DNA from: an uncultured Lachnospiraceae bacterium
GTDB taxonomy: Bacteria > Bacillota > Clostridia > Lachnospirales > Lachnospiraceae
Direction of reading: 5' to 3'
NCBI GenBank assembly: GCA_947593975.1
Contig: CANQDW010000011.1
Coordinates: 1 to 39,295, forward strand
DNA length: 39,295 nucleotides
Position numbers and translations under genes: made by a program
The notes under the pieces: generated by a model
Database searches by the model: none
What the model was told of the DNA's origin: nothing
The model's input: only the letters and a program-made list of their open reading frames with translations
In this document: positions 23,629 through 31,823 of the stretch, piece by piece
How the letters are laid out: every line of letters starts with the position of its first letter
Numbering within the stretch: the first letter of the stretch is position 1

Positions 23629-25315
23629 TGGCGTGGATATTCAGTATAATAAGATACTGTCTTATGATGAAGACACAGATACAGTTGTATATGCTATAGT
23701 AATTGCGGGAATTACTAAAGACGATTTCTATACCAATATTGAAGTAACAGGCCAGAGCGCTGATTTGAAAGGTGACGGCACACATATTTCAACATCAAAG
23801 AGCATGAATATTATGGGTGTTGTAAACAATTTGAAAAACAGATACCCGAATCTTAAAATCGGAATTGATGATAATGGTAATTTGGTAAAAGATGGTGGAG
23901 ACAAATTATTGCGCAGTGATTTAACCGGATATGATGATACCAAACCAGAACAGGTAACTACGGAAGTTTTGGATTTTAAGAGTATTAAAACGCTACCGCC
24001 AGGTGCAAAATTGGGTGATGATGGCAGTATAATTGCAGAAGGTGCGGTAGATGGTACTATTGATATACCATTATCAAGACATATAGCTGTTGGAGAAACT
24101 ATTAAATTGCATATTGCCGGTTCTGTTGGTGAAGGTAATGATGGTTTTAGATGTTGGCCTGCCTTTGGTACTTCTGCAATGGCAAAAGATGGTGAGTATA
24201 TTAGTGCTGCAGATGATAAGATAATTAAAGAGGATGGATCGTTTGATTTTACTAAGGAAATGACAATATTTGATAAAAATGGCGAAGGTAATACATATGC
24301 AGATATTATTATGTTTAAAGCTAAAAGTTATGATACTACACTCTCAGCTATAACTATAAAATCTGTTTCAGTAACTTATTTAGGAAATAGTGATCCCGCA
24401 CCTACTGCGACTCCAGAACCTACTCCGGAACCTACTCCAAAGCCTACTCCAAATCCTGAGGCTAAAGATATCAATGTATCACTTAAAGCTGATACAGCTG
24501 CAGATAAAGGACCTTATTGGATTCATGGTGACAAAAACACATATAATGGAGATGGAAGTGTAATATCGAGTATTAATCAAGGTGAAGGTACTTATTTCTA
24601 TTTTAATGCCGATAAGTCACCTGTTAATTTGATTGATTATGATAAAATGATTATTACATTATCGTCAGACGTAGACAAGACACCACTCAGATTGGGAATA
24701 ATTACAGATAGTGACATGAATCCGGATACAAATAATGATATTATTGATGGACAGTACGTTGTAGGAACAACGGATACCACATTTGAAATCAATGTTGATA
24801 AAAATAAGGATAAAGGATATGGAGCTCTCATAGCATTACCTGGAGACTGGAATTGGTGGGGCGACAAAGTTGCAGCGGCTAACATTACTATTAAATCTAT
24901 TGAATTAGTTGCCCATAAAGATACTTATCAAATGGATTTAAACAAGTATGAACTTGCCAATGGATCTGATGCAGATACGGAAATTACATATGATGATTCA
25001 ACAAAATCTGTACATGTTAAGTTAGGAACAGTGTTTAAAGGCGTTAGATTTACAGATGTTCCATCAGGTTCAGAATATAAGTATGCAAAGATTGATTATG
25101 AAGGAACAGTGGGCGATATTTATGTGTATTTATTTGATACTAATGACAATGGTTATAAATTAGAAACAGAATCACCGGTTACAATTTCTTGCGACAGGGG
25201 AATTACAGAAGTTAAATTGTTTAATTGGTTACAGAGGTATGATGTTCAGACTGATAAGAAGGCAGATTTAACAATTAAATCCATAACACTTTACAATGAA
25301 AACCCAGACGCTTGA
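23342..25315 (+). CDS. secreted modular protein, carbohydrate-binding-like domains; N-terminal part of a split esterase
   Basis: 657 residues from ATG 23342, behind GTGGAGG. A Sec signal peptide ends near AASA-AD (about residue 34). A beta-rich N-terminal module (to about residue 200, shared with the gene at 26771) precedes a first beta-sandwich-like region, a PT-rich linker (PTPEPTPKPTPNP, about 24403-24460) and two further sandwich-like regions (GPYWIHGDKNTYNGDGS and YKYAKIDYEGTVGDIYVYLF) resembling CBM or galactose-binding folds. It ends at TGA (25313-25315) inside a linker. The same frame stays open beyond it and encodes an esterase domain, so the original product was probably one protein of about 950 residues acting on plant polysaccharide. 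Confidence 0.85.
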   Translation: MRMLISKNGKRLMACVMSLAMLLSGLLYIPKAASAADNVKVLGATLRLSNVEVDNNSQQSMRIGIEVPNASQRKSCQIKVSVNGKSKVISTEPVGDGVDIQYNKILSYDEDTDTVVYAIVIAGITKDDFYTNIEVTGQSADLKGDGTHISTSKSMNIMGVVNNLKNRYPNLKIGIDDNGNLVKDGGDKLLRSDLTGYDDTKPEQVTTEVLDFKSIKTLPPGAKLGDDGSIIAEGAVDGTIDIPLSRHIAVGETIKLHIAGSVGEGNDGFRCWPAFGTSAMAKDGEYISAADDKIIKEDGSFDFTKEMTIFDKNGEGNTYADIIMFKAKSYDTTLSAITIKSVSVTYLGNSDPAPTATPEPTPEPTPKPTPNPEAKDINVSLKADTAADKGPYWIHGDKNTYNGDGSVISSINQGEGTYFYFNADKSPVNLIDYDKMIITLSSDVDKTPLRLGIITDSDMNPDTNNDIIDGQYVVGTTDTTFEINVDKNKDKGYGALIALPGDWNWWGDKVAAANITIKSIELVAHKDTYQMDLNKYELANGSDADTEITYDDSTKSVHVKLGTVFKGVRFTDVPSGSEYKYAKIDYEGTVGDIYVYLFDTNDNGYKLETESPVTISCDRGITEVKLFNWLQRYDVQTDKKADLTIKSITLYNENPDA

Positions 25316-26197
25316 ACTGAAACACCAATACTGCCTCCTGAACAGTTTGGTGGCGACGATATAACTGTACCGGACGGTTTTGATGCTGTAGACGAAACCG
25401 TCGCAGGAACAGTTCAGGACATTACTTATGATTCGACAGCAATAACAGAGGGAAAAATCATTCAGAGAAAAGCCAAAGTAGTACTTCCAAAAGGTTATGA
25501 TGAAACCAAACAATATCCTGTAGTATATATGCTGCATGGTATATTTGGAAATGAAACTACTCTTTACGGAGACCATGTGCAGAATGTAATGTGGAATGAG
25601 ATTGCAGCCGGCGTGGCTGAAGAAATGATCATGGTTCTGCCAAATGCATGTGCAAATGAATCCGGAAGTGACGACGGTCTTGGATTCAACAAAACGCACT
25701 ATGAGGCATATGATAATTTTATTAATGACTTAAGAGATTGTCTGATGCCATACATAGAAAAAAATTATAGTGTTAAAACAGGACGCGAAAACACTGCTAT
25801 ATGCGGATATTCAATGGGTGGACGCGTTACATTGCAGATAGGTTTTAAAATGCCTGAAACATTCCGTTACATTGGCGCATTCTGCCCGGCATTTGGGATA
25901 TTTGAATATGAGAATTTTGGCGTACATGAAGACGGATTGTTTACCGAAGATACGTTTACTTTGCCGGAAGAATACATGAATGATACTCTTGTGCTGATTG
26001 CAGCCGGATGTAATGATGGAACCGTTAAAAAAGAGCCGAAGCGTTATGCCGATGCGCTTACCAGAAATAAAGTACCGCATTTATACTACGAAACGTTAGG
26101 CGGAGACAGTATAAATCCGGGAAACGGCGAACATGACGCGCGGATCCATATACACGGTTTATACCAGTTTTTAAAACGTATATTTAAAAACACATAA
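25316..26197 (+). pseudogene. esterase domain stranded behind an in-frame stop
   Basis: Continues the frame of the preceding gene after its TGA for 293 codons. A linker (TETPILPPEQFGGDD) leads into an alpha/beta-hydrolase of the esterase D/feruloyl-esterase type. YPVVYMLHGIFGNE carries the oxyanion region, ICGYSMGGR the nucleophile Ser (codon 25811-25813), AAGCNDG the Asp candidate and GEHDARIH the His candidate. All catalytic parts look intact. The first ATG after the stop (25529) lies inside the hydrolase fold and has no ribosome site, so independent translation is unlikely. Either a recent nonsense mutation (for example TCA to TGA), a sequencing error or stop readthrough explains it. Confidence 0.8.
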
Positions 26198-26241
26198 TAA
26201 GCTTACAAGATAGCATTTTAGCATTTAAAAACCCTAGATAA

Positions 26242-26290
26242 CAGGGACTGCAAAGCGGATTACAATAGCTTTGCAGTCCCTGTTCTTTTA
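26242..26290 (+). terminator. terminator of the split esterase gene
   Basis: Perfect 15-bp arms from CAGGGACTGCAAAGC (26242-26256) to GCTTTGCAGTCCCTG (26268-26282), then TTCTTTTA. The same stem follows the paralogue at 28276. Confidence 0.9.
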
Positions 26291-26334
26291 TAGGTTTATA
26301 CGAGATTACAAGTTTAAAAATAGCACAAAAATAA

Positions 26335-26371
26335 AGGAGCTGTACACTAACATCTTAGTGCGACAACTCCT
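26335..26371 (-). terminator. terminator of peptide gene 2, repeat copy C
   Basis: On the minus strand GGAGTTGT and TAGTGTACAGCTCC arms enclose CACTAA-GATG-TTAGTG, followed by TTTATTTTT. Imperfect stem related to copies A and B. Confidence 0.75.
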
Positions 26372-26387
26372 TAAGTTTAAATTTTAT

Positions 26388-26534
26388 TTAGTTGCTTCCA
26401 AAAAGTTGGTCAAAGAGATAAGTGCCTGAACCGTCGTCTCCTTTTCCAAGGCTTACTATGCTGCTTGTCGTTATTATGTCTTCAGGTTCAAACATCGTTA
26501 CTGATATTTCCGGACTAATATATTCTCTTTTCAT
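26388..26534 (-). CDS. 48-aa peptide gene, copy 2
   Basis: Same length and frame as copy 1. The first 33 codons are identical at DNA level. The end reads GKGDDGSGTYLFDQLFGSN, differing from copy 1 by conservative or terminal changes (Asn to Asp, Phe to Leu, Glu to Gln, KQQ to GSN) without any frameshift. It has the same ribosome site, the same perfect consensus promoter upstream and its own terminator. It diverges from the second secreted-protein gene exactly as copy 1 does from the first. Function unknown. Confidence 0.75.
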   Translation of the reverse strand: MKREYISPEISVTMFEPEDIITTSSIVSLGKGDDGSGTYLFDQLFGSN

Positions 26535-27057
26535 CAACATCCATCCTTTCATAAAATTATAAATATAATCTTATAGGCGGATAGTTGTTTGCTTTGACAA
26601 TTATGATTATAAGTAACAGTTTATAAAATGTCAACACGTATTTTAAATTTTAAATAAAATATAAAGATTATGAAAAAAGTACTGGATTTTAAATTTATTA
26701 TATGGTAATATATTTATATTATAAGTGGAAGTTGGAATGTTTTGACAAAAAAATTATGTGTGGAGGTAAAATGAGAATGCTAATTTCGAAAAATGGGAAA
26801 AGGCTTATGGCATGTGTAATGTCATTGGCTATGTTGCTGTCCGGTCTTTTGTATATCCCGAAAGCAGCCAGTGCAGCGGATAATGTAAAAGTACTGGGAG
26901 CCACGTTAAGATTAAGTAACGTAGAAGTTGATAACAATAGTCAGCAGTCAATGAGAATCGGTATTGAGGTGCCGAATGCGAGTCAAAGAAAATCCTGTCA
27001 AATAAAGGTTTCTGTAAATGGAAAATCTAAGGTTATATCTACAGAGCCTGTAGGAGA
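26436..27057. repeat. 622-bp identical direct repeat, copy 2
   Basis: Partner of 23007-23628, in direct orientation at an offset of 3429 bases. The boundaries are mismatches at 23004/23006 on one side and 23629 on the other. Confidence 0.9.
26606..26634 (-). promoter_or_regulatory. perfect consensus promoter of peptide gene 2
   Basis: On the minus strand TTGACA (26634-26629), 17 bases and TATAAT (26611-26606); identical to the first copy. Confidence 0.85.
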
Positions 27058-28216
27058 CGGCGTGGATATTCAGCATAATAAGATACTGTCTTATGATGCT
27101 GAAACAGATACAGTCGTATATGCTATAGTAATTGCAGGTATCAAGAAAGATAATTTTAATACTAATATTGAAGTAATAGGACAAAGCGCTGATTTGGCGG
27201 GTGATGGAATTCATACTTCGCCAATGACGAGCAGAAATGTTATGGGTGTTGTAGACAATTTGAAAAACAAATACCCGAATCTTGAGATTGGAATTGATGA
27301 TAATGGTAATTTGGTAAAGAAAGATAACGTCAGATTAGAACTCAGTGATTTAGAAGGATATGATGATACCAAACTAGAGCCATCAACAGATCCATATGAA
27401 CCTAAGGATGTCGATATTCAGGATGAAAGTAATTATCAGAAAATGGGAGAAGATACTGTAGTTACTAATAATGAAGATGGTTCCATAACATTGACGAGCG
27501 AAAAAGGAAGTGATGGACTTATGGTTAAATTACCTGATGGTATAGAGTTAAAGTCAGGTGATTCAGTTAAGATACATCTTGAGGTTGCAGATTTGGAAGG
27601 AAATAGCCCAGATGCGAGGGTATATCTCATTCCTGGTGAAAATGATAACGGAATGTCAAATCAGCTGCATTCTAATGCACAGGGAATTCTTGATGGAGTA
27701 CTTATAGCAAATGGTGATGTAGACCATATATTTATAAAAGTTGCTTCATATGGACAGAAGTTTAACAAACTTACAATTAAGAGACTTATAGTTACTCCTA
27801 TAAAATCTGAATCAAAAGAAGAACCAAAGAATGTTTTATTGGATCTTAGTACAATTCAAATAACTGATGGTTCCACAAAAGAGGTTCAGGAAGATGGCTC
27901 AGTAGTTATTACATGTAATGGAAAGTATACAGGAGGAATTACAATTGCTATTCCTGAAGAACTGCAGGAAGGTGCACAGAAGATTTCTATTGAGATAGAT
28001 GCAGAAAATGAAGCAGGAGAAAAAGTTGGCGTCGGACAATTAAAATGTGAATTTGATGGGGAAGAAGCTGAAGAATTATTTAACTGGAAGGCAGACAGTT
28101 ATGATGACACTGTATTTACTGTTATAGGTAAAAAGCCAACAAAATTAACTATTAACAATCAGGACGGAGGAAGCAAGTTTATAATCAAGAAGATTGAAGT
28201 ACTGGTACAGAAGTAA
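26771..28216 (+). CDS. secreted modular protein, paralogue without catalytic domain
   Basis: 481 residues from ATG 26771, behind GTGGAGG. The signal peptide and the first 96 codons are identical in DNA to the gene at 23342. The next hundred residues are clearly related (NLKNKYPNLEIGIDDNGNLV). After YDDTK the two diverge completely. The C-terminal part holds two beta-sandwich-like regions (for example SDGLMVKLPDGIELKSGDSV, and EDGSVVITCNGKYTGGITIA) resembling carbohydrate-binding modules, with no hydrolase motif and no PT linker. It probably binds polysaccharide at or outside the cell surface. Confidence 0.82.
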   Translation: MRMLISKNGKRLMACVMSLAMLLSGLLYIPKAASAADNVKVLGATLRLSNVEVDNNSQQSMRIGIEVPNASQRKSCQIKVSVNGKSKVISTEPVGDGVDIQHNKILSYDAETDTVVYAIVIAGIKKDNFNTNIEVIGQSADLAGDGIHTSPMTSRNVMGVVDNLKNKYPNLEIGIDDNGNLVKKDNVRLELSDLEGYDDTKLEPSTDPYEPKDVDIQDESNYQKMGEDTVVTNNEDGSITLTSEKGSDGLMVKLPDGIELKSGDSVKIHLEVADLEGNSPDARVYLIPGENDNGMSNQLHSNAQGILDGVLIANGDVDHIFIKVASYGQKFNKLTIKRLIVTPIKSESKEEPKNVLLDLSTIQITDGSTKEVQEDGSVVITCNGKYTGGITIAIPEELQEGAQKISIEIDAENEAGEKVGVGQLKCEFDGEEAEELFNWKADSYDDTVFTVIGKKPTKLTINNQDGGSKFIIKKIEVLVQK

Positions 28217-28275
28217 TAGTTAATTGTAAAAACACATAATAAGCTTACAAGTCTAACATTTAAAACCCTAAATAG

Positions 28276-28318
28276 CAGGGACTGCAAAGCGGATAATATA
28301 GCTTTGCAGTCCCTGTTT
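28276..28318 (+). terminator. terminator of the secreted paralogue gene
   Basis: Perfect 15-bp arms CAGGGACTGCAAAGC (28276-28290) and GCTTTGCAGTCCCTG (28301-28315), then TTTCA; a copy of the stem at 26242 with a different loop. The preceding bases AAACACATAATAAGCTTACA are also shared. Confidence 0.88.
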
Positions 28319-28476
28319 CATGTAAAAAAGCAGGAAATAAACGCCGCCGCCACAATATTGACATAATATTAACCAAATAATAGCACACATAACAAAAATA
28401 TATCTGTTATTATATAATTGCATAATAGGTGTGGGGATATAAGTAGCGAGTGTTAATTATATCGGGGGGATTTGTT

Positions 28477-29922
28477 ATGTCGAAAAAGAAAATGTGGCTG
28501 CACGTTTTGGTATTGTTTGCATGTATCATGCTTTTTGCTGGCGCAGGAAACGATGCCGGCGCAAAAACAACGGCACCTTCGGTTACTGCAGTGCCGGCGC
28601 CTGATATAAGCCTGATAAAGGACGGCGCGAATAACAACGGTTCGGCGCATGAGATAATACCGGAAGCGGAAGTGCTAAGATGCAAGGAAACCAAAGACGG
28701 AAAATTAAATTACAGGCTTAAGATAATAAGATGGTATCACCATATGTCAGTGAACAGGTCGATACTGTATGCGGATATAACAATGCCTGACACAAGCGAC
28801 AGGTTTGACATCGGAAAGACTGTATCCGTATGGCAGGAAAATAAAAAGAACGAAGACACGATAAGCGGGAATACGATCACCATTAAAAATGTAGCCGCCA
28901 TAAAGAAACCGGAATATGAAATAATAACAAGCGGCAATTACAGATACAGGATCATAAGCGAATCGTCGAAGACGATCACGATATTTAAAGTATCAAACTG
29001 CGGAAGCGCTGTAAAGATCCCGAAGGAAATAGACGGATACAAAGTTGTCGGGCTAGGCTGGGCAGGTATGGAAAGCGTTCCTGTATTTACGGATTTTTCC
29101 ACGGATGAAAATAATATCATAAAAAAACTTGAGATTCCGGATTCGGTAACATATGTAGGCGAGTATTCCTGCATAGGCTTAGCAGCTCTTACCGAACTTA
29201 TACTTCCGGAAAAGATAGATATAGGCGAAGGCGCATTTTTAGGGGCAAAATCGCTTACGGAGCTTACGCTTAACGAATGTAAGAGCGTAGCCGATTATGC
29301 ATTCAGGGACAGCGACATCAATACATTAAACGTTGCGGGAAGCCTGTATATAGACGAGGAAGAAGATCCGTCTTTCGGCAGGATAAAGAATCTTGTGCTG
29401 TATCCCGGAAAAACAACTTACGACTACAAACTTACTCATATATATGCGGAGAATTTGTACATGTCGGAAACGGTAAAGAGCGTTTCGCTGGTCGGTGAAA
29501 CTGCCGATAACGTATATATCTGCGGAAAAAATACAATCGTAAAGCAGAATACCGGATGCTGCACCCACAAATGCAAAAGGATCATAACATTTAAGGGTGC
29601 GAAGGCAGTAAAATTTGCCCGTAAGAGCAAAATAAACTACACTACGGTAACAAGTCCGGCAACGCTTAAAGTCAAGGTCAAAAAGAAGCCGGAAGGATAC
29701 GTATATAAATGGAAAAAAGCCTATACAAAAAGGTCGGTACACACCGTGAATTCCAAAGGTAAATGGAAGGTAAAGAAGAGCAAAAGAAAAGCGTCGTACG
29801 ATCTGTATCTGTATATAGCGGAAAAAGGAGAATATGAGCTTGAGACAACGACTGATGCGAATAGATATGTGAAGGATAAAAAATATAAGGCAAAAGTTAT
29901 ATATTCTGACAAGGAAATATAG
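28477..29922 (+). CDS. secreted leucine-rich repeat protein (BspA-like, LRR_5)
   Basis: 481 residues from ATG 28477, behind a GGGGGGA ribosome site. The N-terminal signal peptide ends near NDAGA. A linker of about 130 residues leads to BspA-like repeats: GSAVKIPKEIDGYKVVGLGW, NIIKKLEIPDSVTYVGEYSC, LTELILPEKIDIGEGAFLGA and LTELTLNECKSVADYAFRDS. The C-terminal about 120 residues are lysine-rich (LKVKVKKKPEGYVYKWKKAY). No LPXTG motif is visible, so attachment may be by charge. BspA-like proteins are generally surface adhesins; the ligand is unknown. Base composition is richer in GC than the neighbouring duplicated genes. Confidence 0.85.
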   Translation: MSKKKMWLHVLVLFACIMLFAGAGNDAGAKTTAPSVTAVPAPDISLIKDGANNNGSAHEIIPEAEVLRCKETKDGKLNYRLKIIRWYHHMSVNRSILYADITMPDTSDRFDIGKTVSVWQENKKNEDTISGNTITIKNVAAIKKPEYEIITSGNYRYRIISESSKTITIFKVSNCGSAVKIPKEIDGYKVVGLGWAGMESVPVFTDFSTDENNIIKKLEIPDSVTYVGEYSCIGLAALTELILPEKIDIGEGAFLGAKSLTELTLNECKSVADYAFRDSDINTLNVAGSLYIDEEEDPSFGRIKNLVLYPGKTTYDYKLTHIYAENLYMSETVKSVSLVGETADNVYICGKNTIVKQNTGCCTHKCKRIITFKGAKAVKFARKSKINYTTVTSPATLKVKVKKKPEGYVYKWKKAYTKRSVHTVNSKGKWKVKKSKRKASYDLYLYIAEKGEYELETTTDANRYVKDKKYKAKVIYSDKEI

Positions 29923-29943
29923 TGTTATAATAAGGATACGGAA

Positions 29944-29984
29944 TTTAAGGGAAGCAGTTTTAATATTTGCTTCCCTTAAAGTTT
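29944..29984 (+). terminator. probable terminator after the LRR gene
   Basis: Perfect 13-bp arms TTTAAGGGAAGCA (29944-29956) and TGCTTCCCTTAAA (29968-29980), 11-base loop, then GTTT. The A/T-flanked stem could work in both directions. Confidence 0.7.
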
Positions 29985-30062
29985 ATCAAGAATTCCCTTG
30001 AATAATTTATGTTGTGTACTATAATAATTGTTGAAAATGTGCATATGGAGGAATGTGGACAA

Positions 30063-31823
30063 ATGAAAACATATAAAAAATACATCATGCCATATTTGTA
30101 CGCATTTATACTTGGCCCTATAATGATGATCGTAGAGGTCATAGGCGAGGTAGTTATGCCAAAGCTTTTACAGCTTATAATAGATAATGGCGTGAATGGC
30201 GACGGAGGGACGGCGTATATAATAAGGACAGGGATACTTATGGTTGTTACGGCCGTACTCATGCTGCTTGGCGGCGTAGGAGGCGCTTTTTTTGCTTTTA
30301 AGGCGTCGATTAATTTCGCAGGAGATCTCAGACAGGATGTATTTGAAAAAGTACAGCAGTTTTCTTTTGCAAATATCGAGAAATTTTCTACAGGTTCACT
30401 TGTTACAAGGCTTACAAACGATATTACCAATTTGCAGAACGTTGTTGCGATGGCGCTTAGGATGCTGCTTCGCGCTCCGGGCATGCTTATAGGCGCGCTT
30501 ATAATGGCGTTTATGATGAATGCAAGCCTTGCCGTTGTGATACTTATAGTTATACCGCTTCTTACGATAACGATATTTATCGTAATGAGGATTGCGTTTC
30601 CCAAATTCAATACCATGCAGAAAAAGATTGACAGGCTTAACAGCGTTGTCCAGGAGAATATCACTAACGCAAGGGTTGTCAAATCTTTTGTGCGTGAAGA
30701 ATTTGAGATAGGCAAATTTTTTAACGCCAATGAAGACCTCAGGCAGAGAAGTATGGACGCACTGAAACTGGTTGTCCTTATCATGCCGGTCATGACCGTG
30801 GCGATGAATTTAACAACTATAGCTATTGTATGGTTTGGAGGAAGGCAGATACTTTCAGGGGTAATGCCGGTAGGTGAACTTACGGCGTTTACTACTTATA
30901 CGGTGCAGATACTTATGTCGCTTATGATGGTTTCCATGATACTGATCAACGGTTCAAGGGCGCTCGCTTCGTCAAACCGTATAAAGGAAGTGCTTAATAC
31001 CGAAATAGACCTTAATGATGACGAAGTAAGGAACGAAGTGCTTGCGGGCAAAAAAGCAGCTCCGAAAGTAACTTCCGGGGAAATCGAGTTTAGGAACGTA
31101 TCTTTCAGATATTATAAGAATAATAAGCACAACGTGCTGAATAACATAAGCTTTGGCATCAAACCGGGGCAGATCGCCGGAATCATAGGTTCTACGGGTT
31201 CCGGAAAAACGAGTATGGTACAGCTTATCCCGAGGCTGTATGACGCTGATGAGGGCGAAGTGCTTGTAGACGGCGTCAATGTAAAGGAATATATGCTTGA
31301 GGATCTGAGGAATGCAGTTGCGATGGTGCTTCAGAAAAATGTGCTTTTTTCGGGAACGATAGAAGAGAATCTCAGATGGGGCGATGAGAATGCCTCGCAG
31401 GAGGATATAAAGCGGGTTGCCGGATATGCGCAGGCCGACGGATTTATAAGTTCGTTCAGCGACGGGTACAATACCTATCTGGAACAGGGCGGCGTCAATG
31501 TATCCGGCGGACAGAAGCAGAGGTTATGTATCGCGAGGGCTCTTTTGAAACATCCCAAGATACTTATACTTGACGACAGTACGAGCGCGGTTGATACGGC
31601 TACGGAAGCGGCGATAAGGGCTAATTTCCTTAAAGAGATCCCCGATACGACCAAGCTCATCATTGCCCAGCGCATATCTTCGGTGATAGACGCCGATATA
31701 ATACTTGTGATGGATGAAGGAAGCATAGTCGGATGCGGCACGCATGAAGAACTTATAAAGACCTGCGATACATATAAGGAGATATATTATTCGCAGATGG
31801 AAAAGGAGGCTGAGGCAGTATGA
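30063..31823 (+). CDS. ABC exporter half-transporter, degenerate-site subunit
   Basis: 586 residues from ATG 30063 (GGAGG 11 bases upstream). Six membrane helices precede a nucleotide-binding domain with Walker A GSTGSGKTS, signature VSGGQKQR, and a Walker B ILILDDSTSAVD in which the catalytic Glu is replaced by Asp. The switch His is replaced by Gln (IIAQRISS). This is the pattern of the inactive-site half of heterodimeric exporters such as TM287 or BmrC. Its stop overlaps the partner's start (ATGA), so the two should form one exporter. Substrate unknown; multidrug or lipid export are common for the family. Confidence 0.93.
   Translation: MKTYKKYIMPYLYAFILGPIMMIVEVIGEVVMPKLLQLIIDNGVNGDGGTAYIIRTGILMVVTAVLMLLGGVGGAFFAFKASINFAGDLRQDVFEKVQQFSFANIEKFSTGSLVTRLTNDITNLQNVVAMALRMLLRAPGMLIGALIMAFMMNASLAVVILIVIPLLTITIFIVMRIAFPKFNTMQKKIDRLNSVVQENITNARVVKSFVREEFEIGKFFNANEDLRQRSMDALKLVVLIMPVMTVAMNLTTIAIVWFGGRQILSGVMPVGELTAFTTYTVQILMSLMMVSMILINGSRALASSNRIKEVLNTEIDLNDDEVRNEVLAGKKAAPKVTSGEIEFRNVSFRYYKNNKHNVLNNISFGIKPGQIAGIIGSTGSGKTSMVQLIPRLYDADEGEVLVDGVNVKEYMLEDLRNAVAMVLQKNVLFSGTIEENLRWGDENASQEDIKRVAGYAQADGFISSFSDGYNTYLEQGGVNVSGGQKQRLCIARALLKHPKILILDDSTSAVDTATEAAIRANFLKEIPDTTKLIIAQRISSVIDADIILVMDEGSIVGCGTHEELIKTCDTYKEIYYSQMEKEAEAV

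Noticed and set aside
24403-24460. Short tandem repeat around CCTACTCC as a CRISPR-like or regulatory repeat
   Set aside because: It encodes the PT-rich linker of the secreted protein, and repeat units are too short and contiguous for CRISPR.
25313-25315. TGA as a selenocysteine or reassigned codon
   Set aside because: It lies in a low-complexity linker rather than an active site, I see no convincing bacterial SECIS hairpin just after it, and TGA ends other genes in the window, such as the one finishing at 14654.
25529-26197. Independent intracellular esterase gene starting at ATG 25529
   Set aside because: The ATG lies within the hydrolase fold (before LHGIFGNE), lacks a ribosome site, and the frame is continuous with the upstream secreted protein.
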